Positions 9,442 to 15,047 of a DNA stretch of 64,000 bases are shown here, piece after piece (within the stretch, counting starts at the first letter, position 1; every line of letters starts with the position of its first letter). Under the pieces are notes generated by a model. The model was not told where the DNA came from. It worked only from the letters and a program-made list of their open reading frames with translations, and did no database searches. Source of the stretch: Thalassococcus halodurans. Lineage in GTDB: Bacteria > Pseudomonadota > Alphaproteobacteria > Rhodobacterales > Rhodobacteraceae. The position numbers and the translations under genes are program-made. The stretch lies in contig NZ_FNUZ01000001.1 of assembly GCF_900108225.1 (NCBI RefSeq), positions 682,001 to 746,000 on the forward strand, given 5' to 3'.

Positions 9442-9472
9442 AAGGCCGCCGGTGACACTCACCGCCGGCCTT
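9442..9472. terminator. Bidirectional terminator between the BKACE gene and rtcB
   Basis: A 14-bp stem with one mismatch (AAGGCCGCCGGTGA paired with TCACCGCCGGCCTT) and a 3-nt loop is followed on the plus strand by TTTCTTTTT. It lies between the convergent catabolic operon and rtcB and includes the last codons and stop of rtcB. It therefore probably serves the plus-strand transcript mainly. Confidence 0.75.
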
Positions 9473-10874
9473 TCTTTTTGTTTTTCCAGAACGGAGGCAC
9501 ATCGCCCGCCATGATGCAGCCGTACGGATCGATGAAGTCCTCGATCTCGGCCAGATCATAGGATTTGATCTGCGCCACAACGTTGTCCGCGCTTTTGTAG
9601 CTGGACGGTAGTTCCGACGCATCGACCCCACCGGCATGGAAACGGACGTCCAGACCTTCGGTTTCCGCCTTCAGCATCTGCTCGGGCGTTACCGACCCCA
9701 TCCTACGCTTATGTTCGGACCGCGAGAAGTTTCGCCCAGCGCCGTGCGGGCTGAAGCCCAGCCCGTGATCCGCATCCTTGCCACGTACAACCAGTACCGG
9801 TTCGGACATGTTCAGCGGGATCAGGGTCAGACCCGTGGCATCCTGCGCGTAGTCATGCCAAGCAGGGGTCGCCCCCTTGCCGTGGTAGAACAGATCACCC
9901 CGTTTGAAGACGAAGTTATGTTCGTTCCAGAACCGCTCGCCCACGTCGCCTGCGCGCGCGGCTTCAAGCGTCGCCTGATGGATCGCGTTATGGTTCGCCT
10001 TGGTCCACTTCCGGATCAGCTGCAGCGCGTCCCAATAATCGCGGCCTTCCTGCGTGTCAGCCGGAATCCACGCGTTCTGTTTGCGTGTCTTTGGTGACAG
10101 TTCTTTCCGGAACCGTTCCGCCACCGCCATGCCGTTCTTATACAGAACCGCGCCCGGCCCACGCGACCCGTGGTGGGTCACGATCGCCGTCCGTCCGGTT
10201 TTCCGCGACCGACCGACAAACAGGAAGTGGTTCCCGTCCCCTTGCGTACCCATATGCTCCTGCGCCATCCGCAGGGACTTGGGGTTGTTCAGAAACGGGT
10301 TTTCACGAAACGCATCCAGAAGCTTCAGAGACGTCGTGAACCGTTGTCCCTGTGGCCGTCCGCCCGGTCCGAAATGCGTCACCGACTGCGCGGCATCCAG
10401 CACCGCTTTCGGGTCGGCATTGCCAAGATCGGTGATCATCACCGAACAACAGATATCTGCCGAATGCATTCCCGGATGGATCGCGTTCCGCGCTGCGGCC
10501 ACACCACCGACCGGAATGGTCCCGACCGGCCCTGCCGGACAGGCATCGGGCATAATCGCACCAGCTTCGATCGTTGGCGTTTGCATCAGCGCAGCCATCG
10601 TTTCGCGGACCTTCAGAACGTTGTCTTCCTCGTCCGGATGGGACACGTCGATGTTTTCATGAAACGCAACAGCGCCATGTGCGTGCGGGTCCATCGTCGG
10701 CACGACCGGAGGGATTTCGCCCTCAAGCTCTTGCCGGATGCGCACCAGACCAAAGCCTTCGGCGCGCATGGCATTCGCCCGCGTCAGCAGGTCCGGAAAT
10801 TGTTTGCCTGGTCGATGCCCCCATTCTTTCAGATGGTCGCCAGTCACAGGATCAAATGTCATATCTTCAGTCAT
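9459..10874 (-). CDS. rtcB: RNA-splicing ligase RtcB
   Basis: RtcB seals RNA 2',3'-cyclic phosphate (or 3'-phosphate) ends to 5'-OH ends using GTP and Mn2+. With the ATG at 10874 the protein has 471 residues; a GTG at 10883 is possible. Visible active-site elements are ADICC (Asp140, Cys143 metal ligands), GTQGDGNHF (His216), THHGS (His234/235) and HGAGR (His377, the guanylylated histidine). The usual DIGCG reads DICCS here. The gene follows six Y-RNA-like units and rsr on the same strand, a known RNA-repair gene association. No rtcA cyclase gene is present in the window. Confidence 0.93.
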   Translation of the reverse strand: MTEDMTFDPVTGDHLKEWGHRPGKQFPDLLTRANAMRAEGFGLVRIRQELEGEIPPVVPTMDPHAHGAVAFHENIDVSHPDEEDNVLKVRETMAALMQTPTIEAGAIMPDACPAGPVGTIPVGGVAAARNAIHPGMHSADICCSVMITDLGNADPKAVLDAAQSVTHFGPGGRPQGQRFTTSLKLLDAFRENPFLNNPKSLRMAQEHMGTQGDGNHFLFVGRSRKTGRTAIVTHHGSRGPGAVLYKNGMAVAERFRKELSPKTRKQNAWIPADTQEGRDYWDALQLIRKWTKANHNAIHQATLEAARAGDVGERFWNEHNFVFKRGDLFYHGKGATPAWHDYAQDATGLTLIPLNMSEPVLVVRGKDADHGLGFSPHGAGRNFSRSEHKRRMGSVTPEQMLKAETEGLDVRFHAGGVDASELPSSYKSADNVVAQIKSYDLAEIEDFIDPYGCIMAGDVPPFWKNKKKGRR

Positions 10875-10901
10875 AATCTTCACTCACATATTTACCCTGT
10901 C

Positions 10902-11034
10902 GGGGCGACAAGGCGGTCACAAACCGATTTTTCCGCCACCGGAGTACTCCGGACTGGATTTGAACCAGCACAACACGGTTCCCCATGTTCCCCTCTCGGG
11001 GGCGTCTACCTGTAGGTCTGTGGGCATTCGCCCC
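10902..11034 (-). ncRNA. Y-RNA-like unit 6 with T-arm module
   Basis: Reading the minus strand, the unit is closed by helix 1 GGGGCGA/TCGCCCC. Then come the 5' motif ATGCC, helix 2 CACAGACC/GGTTTGTG (8 bp with one G-U) and the conserved TACA. The 3' strand returns through CTTG-TC. The distal part has a T-arm (GCTGG, loop TTCAAAT, CCAGT) followed by a 5-bp hairpin CCGGA-GTAC-TCCGG where a tRNA acceptor stem would sit, plus a CCCC-GAGA-GGGG hairpin. No clear D-arm is seen. The 3' end is 19-28 nt from the possible rtcB starts. Confidence 0.8.
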
Positions 11035-11046
11035 TTTGGGTCTTGG

Positions 11047-11200
11047 CCCCGGCGACAAAGTGGGAAGAAACAGTTTGGGAGGCCCGCCCCGCATCCGAAT
11101 GGGCAGATGCGTTTTCCGTCTGGGCGCCGGCAAGGAGGGGAGTTGAACCCGCTCGACCGATCCCTGGTGTGCCATGTAGTTCCTTCAGCATTCGCCGGGG
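11047..11200 (-). ncRNA. Y-RNA-like unit 5 with tRNA-like module
   Basis: Helix 1 is CCCCGGCGA/TCGCCGGGG (9 perfect pairs), followed by ATGCT, helix 2 GAAGGAAC/GTTTCTTC (8 bp), then TACATGG. The 3' strand carries CTTTG-TC, matching the Ro-binding motif. The distal domain has a T-arm with loop TTCAACT (stem GCGGG/CCCCT, one mismatch) and a D-arm-like hairpin TGCCC-loop with GG-GGGCG. Between them is a 6-bp-capable segment rather than a clean acceptor stem. It is the longest unit (154 nt) and is preceded by an A-rich GAAACGAA spacer. Confidence 0.8.
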
Positions 11201-11220
11201 AATTCCTTTCTATTCGTTTC
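11201..11220 (-). repeat. A-rich spacer repeat copy 2 (GAAACGAA...)
   Basis: GAAACGAATAGAAAGGAATT on the minus strand resembles the spacer at 11584-11603 (first 8 bases identical, same purine-rich composition). Both copies follow one of the two short Y-like units (4 and 1). They may be single-stranded processing sites or traces of a duplication of a short-unit plus long-unit block. Confidence 0.55.
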
Positions 11221-11228
11221 AATCAGGG

Positions 11229-11306
11229 TCCGGGGGACAAGTGTTTCGTGAGAGGCCTTTCGGCGATCGTTCCATAGCGATGTACTCCCACGGGCATTCC
11301 CCCGGA
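11229..11306 (-). ncRNA. Y-RNA-like unit 4 (short form, no tRNA-like module)
   Basis: A 78-nt unit with helix 1 TCCGGGGGA/TCCCCCGGA (9 perfect pairs), ATGCC, helix 2 CGTGGGAG/CTCTCACG (8 bp), TACA, and the 3' motif ACTTG-TC. The apical part folds as ATCG/CGAT and a GCC-GAAA-GGC tetraloop hairpin. It lacks T- and D-arms and is the minimal Ro60-binding form. The 5' GA-AUGCC and 3' ACUUG-UC pattern parallels the conserved Ro-binding bulged helix of metazoan Y RNAs. Confidence 0.82.
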
Positions 11307-11315
11307 AAAATTCCG

Positions 11316-11451
11316 TCTCGACGACAAGTGTTTGGTGAAACGTCCTGCTCTACCAGACTGAGCTACGTGGCCATAGTTGGCGGCCACGACGGGATTCGAA
11401 CCCGCGACCCGGGAAGTAACAGCTCTGTAGTTCCACCGGCATTCGCCGAGA
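11316..11451 (-). ncRNA. Y-RNA-like unit 3 containing a circularly permuted tRNA with acceptor stem and CCA
   Basis: Helix 1 is TCTCGGCGA/TCGTCGAGA, then ATGCC, helix 2 GGTGGAAC/GTTTCACC, TACA, and the 3' motif ACTTG-TC. Inside, in transcript order, are a variable-loop-like GGGTC, a T-arm (GCGGG TTCGAAT CCCGT), 3' acceptor strand CGTGGCC, G, CCA (11380-11378), a 5-nt linker ACTAT, 5' acceptor strand GGCCACG, TA, and a canonical D-arm (GCTC AGTCTGGTA GAGC). Thus the tRNA 3' half precedes its 5' half. The Y stem occupies the anticodon-arm position, with GGA/TCC left as the top of an anticodon helix. All pairings were read by eye; no anticodon exists. Confidence 0.88.
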
Positions 11452-11452
11452 T

Positions 11453-11580
11453 TTTTGCGTTTAAAACAGACACGGCGGTACGAGGTCCCGCCCATGCCAG
11501 AGAGCGCCCGCAAGAGTGACGGAGTCGAACCGCCAAGTTCCTCTGATCGTGCCCCCGCCATGCCCGCATTAAATGCGAAA
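11453..11580 (-). ncRNA. Degenerate Y-RNA-like unit 2 with tRNA-like module
   Basis: The outer helix TTTCGCATTTA/TAAACGCAAAA pairs at 9 of 11 positions, followed by ATGCG and a 10-bp helix 2 GGCATGGCGG/CCGCCGTGTC. The invariant GA/UC pairs at the helix 1 end are TA/TA here, and TACA after helix 2 is missing. The Ro-binding motif is therefore altered. The distal module is tRNA-like: a GAGG/CCTC helix, T-arm (GGCGG TTCGACT CCGTC), a short unpaired acceptor region and a D-arm-like CGCTC-TCTGGCAT-GGGCG hairpin. It may be a diverged or decaying copy. Confidence 0.62.
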
Positions 11581-11583
11581 GTC

Positions 11584-11603
11584 GTTCCTTTTTCCTTCGT
11601 TTC
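11584..11603 (-). repeat. A-rich spacer repeat copy 1 (GAAACGAA...)
   Basis: GAAACGAAGGAAAAAGGAAC on the minus strand follows unit 1 by 4 nt and is related to the spacer at 11201-11220. Its single-stranded, purine-rich nature suggests a linker or cleavage region in a polycistronic precursor. No promoter or protein signal is seen in it. Confidence 0.55.
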
Positions 11604-11607
11604 GGTT

Positions 11608-11687
11608 GGGTCAGGCGGACAAATCTGTATGTGAGACAGCAGCATTGCTTAAATGAGTAGTAGTCCCACAGGCATTCCGCCTGACCC
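11608..11687 (-). ncRNA. Y-RNA-like unit 1 (short form)
   Basis: An 80-nt unit beginning 6 nt after the rsr stop. Helix 1 is GGGTCAGGCGGA/TCCGCCTGACCC (12 perfect pairs), then ATGCC, helix 2 TGTGGGAC/GTCTCACA (8 bp with one G-U), TACT, and the 3' motif ATTTG-TC. The apical loop is about 25 nt with no T- or D-arm. It looks like a minimal Ro60-binding RNA, and no terminator separates it from rsr, so it is probably cut from the rsr transcript. Confidence 0.8.
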
Positions 11688-11693
11688 TATGTT

Positions 11694-13250
11694 TTAGACG
11701 TCGATCTTCTCGATCTCGCCAACCCAGTGGTCCGGATTGGTCTGACCTTTGGCAAAGGCTGCGATCTGGTCAAAGACCGCATCCGAGAAGCCGCCGATGT
11801 TCAGCACGTCTTCACGTGTCTGCGCCTGCGTCGTTCCGAATGGCGCGATGTCGATGCAGACCAGTTTGGCCTTCGGGTTACGACGTTTGATCGTTTCCCA
11901 TTCCTGCAACATCGCCGTCCCCCGACCCCCGGCGCGGGCATCAACCCACGATTGGTTATCGGACACGAACACCACCAGGTCCGGCGCGCGGCCCCGTTCG
12001 TTCAGCCACTTCAGCGGCGCGGAACAGTTTGTGCCACCACCACCCATCGCGGCCAGACGCTCGGCGTTGGTCAGGATCGTGTCGCGCGGCTCCAGACGCA
12101 CATCACGTACGTCGAAGTCGAACGGCAGAACCTGACATCCGCGGTTCACGCGCTGGAAAGACGCTGCCACCAGCGCCGCCACATCCACGTGGCGGACAAC
12201 CGAAGTCGCCCCCGGACGATGGCCTGTCACAGCCCAAGTCATCGAACCGGACACGTCCGGACACACAACGACCTGGCCATCGATCTTCGGCACGTTCTTC
12301 ACGGCGACTTCCATCGCATCGTGCAGAGCGTCCACGATCTTGCGCGGCATATCGCCGTTCACGTTTTGCGCCGCCACCATCAGCTGGTACGGAAACGCGC
12401 GTGCTTTGACGATCGCGCCCGGTTTACGCAGCAGCTTTGCAACGTGATCCACATTCTTGGCCACGCCGAAAACGCCGTGACGCTGGAACGTGTTCAGGTT
12501 CTGGCGCACCATCTGCCACGACCCGTTACGCGCAAGACGCGCCCACTGGGCCGAAGACAGGTTCAGCTGCGTCAGCATCTGGAACGGCACATCCGGCATC
12601 GGGCCTTTGCCCGTTTCCTTGAACGCCATCCAGTCCTGCAGGACCTGCGGCAGCCGTGCCACATCGCACGGCCGCCCGACGATCCAGGCAAACAGTGCCT
12701 CTCGTTCGGCCGTAGCCGGTTTCGGGTGCACCATTTTGATCACGTCAGCCAACGACGGGTCGTTCCCGATATTGGCATACAGCAAAGCCCGATCAGAGGC
12801 GGTGTTCAGCCAGTTGCGCACCATTGCCTTCGGTGCAGACCCCAGCGATTTACGCCCCGTCTGACCGGAACGGATGACCTGCACAAAGGTGCGCAGCATC
12901 TTGCCGTTATCGACCACACGGCCAAAGGCCGCACGGAACAGAACCGGATCGCGCCGCGCCAGAACCGCCAGCAGCACAGCCGGCATGTCCTTCATGTAGC
13001 CCGACTGGCGGGCGTAGATCGCGGCTTGCGCCAGGTAGCGCGGCTCGACGGACTCGGCCACATCCAGAACGTATTCCAGTTCTTCCTGCGGCGTCTGATA
13101 GAACATACCCCCGAAAGTGCCGGTAACAGCGACCTGCGCAAGGGCATGCGCATCGGAATAAGCGTAGGCCGGTGCCCCGTGGGCATTCGTCGACGTCGCT
13201 TTCGGCAGCAACCGGCCTTTCATCGATGCAAACACGGATTTGTTCGCCAT
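11694..13250 (-). CDS. rsr: Ro60 orthologue Rsr (TROVE and vWA domains)
   Basis: The ATG at 13250 follows AGGA with an 8-nt gap and gives 518 residues; upstream ATGs at 13265 and 13301 are weaker. Residues 1-320 form the TROVE domain of helical repeats (for example YVLDVAESVEPRYLAQAAIYARQSGYMKDMP), which makes the RNA-binding ring. The C-terminal vWA domain has the MIDAS motif DVSGS at 332-336. Bacterial Rsr binds Y RNAs and, through them, exonucleases such as PNPase for structured-RNA quality control. Six Y-like units begin 6 nt after its stop, then rtcB, indicating one RNP and repair operon. Confidence 0.93.
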   Translation of the reverse strand: MANKSVFASMKGRLLPKATSTNAHGAPAYAYSDAHALAQVAVTGTFGGMFYQTPQEELEYVLDVAESVEPRYLAQAAIYARQSGYMKDMPAVLLAVLARRDPVLFRAAFGRVVDNGKMLRTFVQVIRSGQTGRKSLGSAPKAMVRNWLNTASDRALLYANIGNDPSLADVIKMVHPKPATAEREALFAWIVGRPCDVARLPQVLQDWMAFKETGKGPMPDVPFQMLTQLNLSSAQWARLARNGSWQMVRQNLNTFQRHGVFGVAKNVDHVAKLLRKPGAIVKARAFPYQLMVAAQNVNGDMPRKIVDALHDAMEVAVKNVPKIDGQVVVCPDVSGSMTWAVTGHRPGATSVVRHVDVAALVAASFQRVNRGCQVLPFDFDVRDVRLEPRDTILTNAERLAAMGGGGTNCSAPLKWLNERGRAPDLVVFVSDNQSWVDARAGGRGTAMLQEWETIKRRNPKAKLVCIDIAPFGTTQAQTREDVLNIGGFSDAVFDQIAAFAKGQTNPDHWVGEIEKIDV

Positions 13251-13423
13251 TTCTTCGTTCCTCATTGGTTGTGGGAATGTTTTGACATGACCGCCGCACA
13301 ACCAGAACGAAAAAATATTTTTTAGCTAAAATATTGATTTTAAATAGCAATATAGGCATTTGCGAAATTCACTGCCCACAATTAGTATCCATATTTATCT
13401 TTATTTATAAAATTGGATAAGCC
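13251..13423. promoter_or_regulatory. AT-rich divergent control region of rsr and rtcR
   Basis: This 173-bp region is much richer in A+T than its surroundings. It contains an inverted repeat (AATATTTT, 6-nt TTAGCT, AAAATATT) at 13314-13335, a possible activator site. The only sigma54-like match toward rsr is GGGCAGTGAATTTCGCA (about 13362-13378), whose GG-to-GC spacing is one base too long. No convincing -24/-12 or -35/-10 promoter is visible by eye. Confidence 0.45.
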
Positions 13424-14986
13424 ATGCGAAACGTGGTCATCGGATTCCTCGGAACAAAGCTTGATATGGGCAAGAAACGGCGGTGGAAGCCGACGCCCAG
13501 CCTGACCGGCCATGACCATTTTCACGTCGACCGGCTGGAATTGCTGTATGACTCGCGGTTTTTGCGGCTGGCCAAGCAAATCCAGCGCGAGATCGAGGAA
13601 ATCTCACCTGAGACCGAAGTTCTGCTGCAGCAGCTTGATCTGAAGGACCCGTGGGATTTCCAAGAGGTCTACGGCAAACTGTTCGACTTCGCCCGCTCCT
13701 ACGGCTTTGACGAGGACCGCGAACGCTATCACGTGCACCTGACAACAGGGACGCACGTGGCGCAGATCTGCTGGTTCCTGCTGACCGAAAGCCGCCACAT
13801 CCCTGCCCGCCTGATCCAGACAGGTCCCCCCGGACCGGATGACGACACACCCAAGTTCGACATCATCGATCTGGACCTCAGCCGCTATAACGCATTGCAG
13901 CAACGGTTCGACCAATTGTCGCGCGAATACAGCGACCAACTGAAAGGCGGGATCGAGACGCGCAATGCGCAGTACAACGATATCATCGACCGGATCGAAC
14001 TGATCGCCAGCAATTCCGACGAACCGATCCTGCTGCTTGGTGAAACCGGAACAGGCAAGACCGAACTGGCGGAACGCATTCACAGCCTGAAATTGGATCG
14101 CCGCCGCCTTAAAGGACGTCTGGTTCATGTGAACTGTGCAACGTTGAACGGCCCCGATGCCATGGCCACACTTTTCGGACAGCGCCGTTCATACCTTGGA
14201 ACGGCGGGCACCGAACGCAGCGGACTTCTGCGCGAGGCAGACGGCGGCGTCCTATTTCTTGACGATGTGGACGAGTTAAGCCCGAACATGCAGTCCGTAC
14301 TGCTTCACGCGATTGAAACAGGGCGGTTCTATCCGCTGGGGTCCGATCACGAAATCTCAAGCCGGTTCCATCTAATCGCCGGTGCCAACCGTGATCTGCG
14401 CAGCCTTGCCGCCGCGGGGCAATTTCGCCCCGACCTGCTCGCCCGTCTGAACACGTGGAGCTTTACCCTGCCCCCGTTACGCAGCCGGACCGAGGATATC
14501 GAGGCAAATCTGCTGCACGAACTGGACCGTTGCGAACGGAATTTGGGTGTGCACGTCGGCTTCAACTCGGACGCGCGCAGCCAGTATCTTGCGTTCGCCA
14601 AAGACCCCGCCACACATTGGCCCGGCAACTTTCGTGATTTTTCCGGATCAATCCGCAGGCTCTGCACACTCGCCCCGCGCGGCAGGATCACCCGTGCCAT
14701 GGTGACATCCGAAATCGACATGCTGCAAAGCGACTGGTCTTCGGGCCAATCCAACGACGATTACAAACTGGTCGCCGACGTGATGGGCGACGGCGCGTCG
14801 GATGTGGACCCTTTCGACCTTGTGCAACTGGCCGAAGTGATCCGCGTATGCCGCACATCCTCAAGCCTGAGCGCCGCGGGCAGAACCTTATTTGCGGTAT
14901 CCCGCAGCAAACGCAAAACCCAGAACGACGCCGACCGACTGCGGAAATACCTGAGCAAATTCGGATTGGAATGGGGCGCGTTTTAG
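13424..14986 (+). CDS. rtcR: RtcR, CARF-domain AAA+ transcription activator of the RNA-repair operon
   Basis: A 520-residue protein aligning end to end with E. coli RtcR. Residues 1-185 are the RtcR/CARF sensor (HLTTGTHVAQICWFLLTES), known to respond to RNA ends. The AAA+ domain has Walker A GETGTGKT (206-213), sensor I AGANRDL and a C-terminal helix-turn-helix (LSAAGRTLFAVS). Two departures stand out. The sigma54-contacting GAFTGA loop reads SYLGTA at 256-261, and Walker B is LFLDDVDEL with Asp where the catalytic Glu is usual. It is divergent from rsr, the normal arrangement. Whether it still acts with sigma54 is doubtful. Confidence 0.92.
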   Translation: MRNVVIGFLGTKLDMGKKRRWKPTPSLTGHDHFHVDRLELLYDSRFLRLAKQIQREIEEISPETEVLLQQLDLKDPWDFQEVYGKLFDFARSYGFDEDRERYHVHLTTGTHVAQICWFLLTESRHIPARLIQTGPPGPDDDTPKFDIIDLDLSRYNALQQRFDQLSREYSDQLKGGIETRNAQYNDIIDRIELIASNSDEPILLLGETGTGKTELAERIHSLKLDRRRLKGRLVHVNCATLNGPDAMATLFGQRRSYLGTAGTERSGLLREADGGVLFLDDVDELSPNMQSVLLHAIETGRFYPLGSDHEISSRFHLIAGANRDLRSLAAAGQFRPDLLARLNTWSFTLPPLRSRTEDIEANLLHELDRCERNLGVHVGFNSDARSQYLAFAKDPATHWPGNFRDFSGSIRRLCTLAPRGRITRAMVTSEIDMLQSDWSSGQSNDDYKLVADVMGDGASDVDPFDLVQLAEVIRVCRTSSSLSAAGRTLFAVSRSKRKTQNDADRLRKYLSKFGLEWGAF

Positions 14987-15047
14987 CGGTTGGGGCAACA
15001 TACATCGCACCCACCCCTAGATAGCCACGCAAACTGGCCAAACTGCG

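Noticed and set aside
10931-10953. Palindrome CCGGAGTACTCCGG as a regulator site
   Set aside because: It lies directly after the T-arm of Y-like unit 6, where an acceptor helix belongs, so an RNA hairpin explains it better.
11382-11440. Ordinary tRNA gene suggested by the T-arm GCGGG-TTCGAAT-CCCGT
   Set aside because: The acceptor 5' strand and D-arm follow the CCA instead of preceding the T-arm, and there is no anticodon arm. A normal tRNA cannot be drawn; the permuted Y-RNA design fits fully.
10902-11687. CRISPR array or tandem DNA repeat
   Set aside because: Units are 78-154 nt, differ in sequence and share structure rather than repeat identity; there are no uniform repeats and spacers and no cas genes.
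11727-13325. Long open frame (532 aa) on the plus strand opposite rsr
   Set aside because: It is the shadow of the high-GC rsr gene, rich in His and Arg with no domain, while rsr has clear TROVE and MIDAS motifs and a ribosome site.
13362-13378. sigma54 promoter for rsr (GGGCAGTGAATTTCGCA)
   Set aside because: The GG and GC elements are 13 rather than 12 bases apart (first G to first G), a spacing sigma54 does not normally accept; kept only as a weak note.
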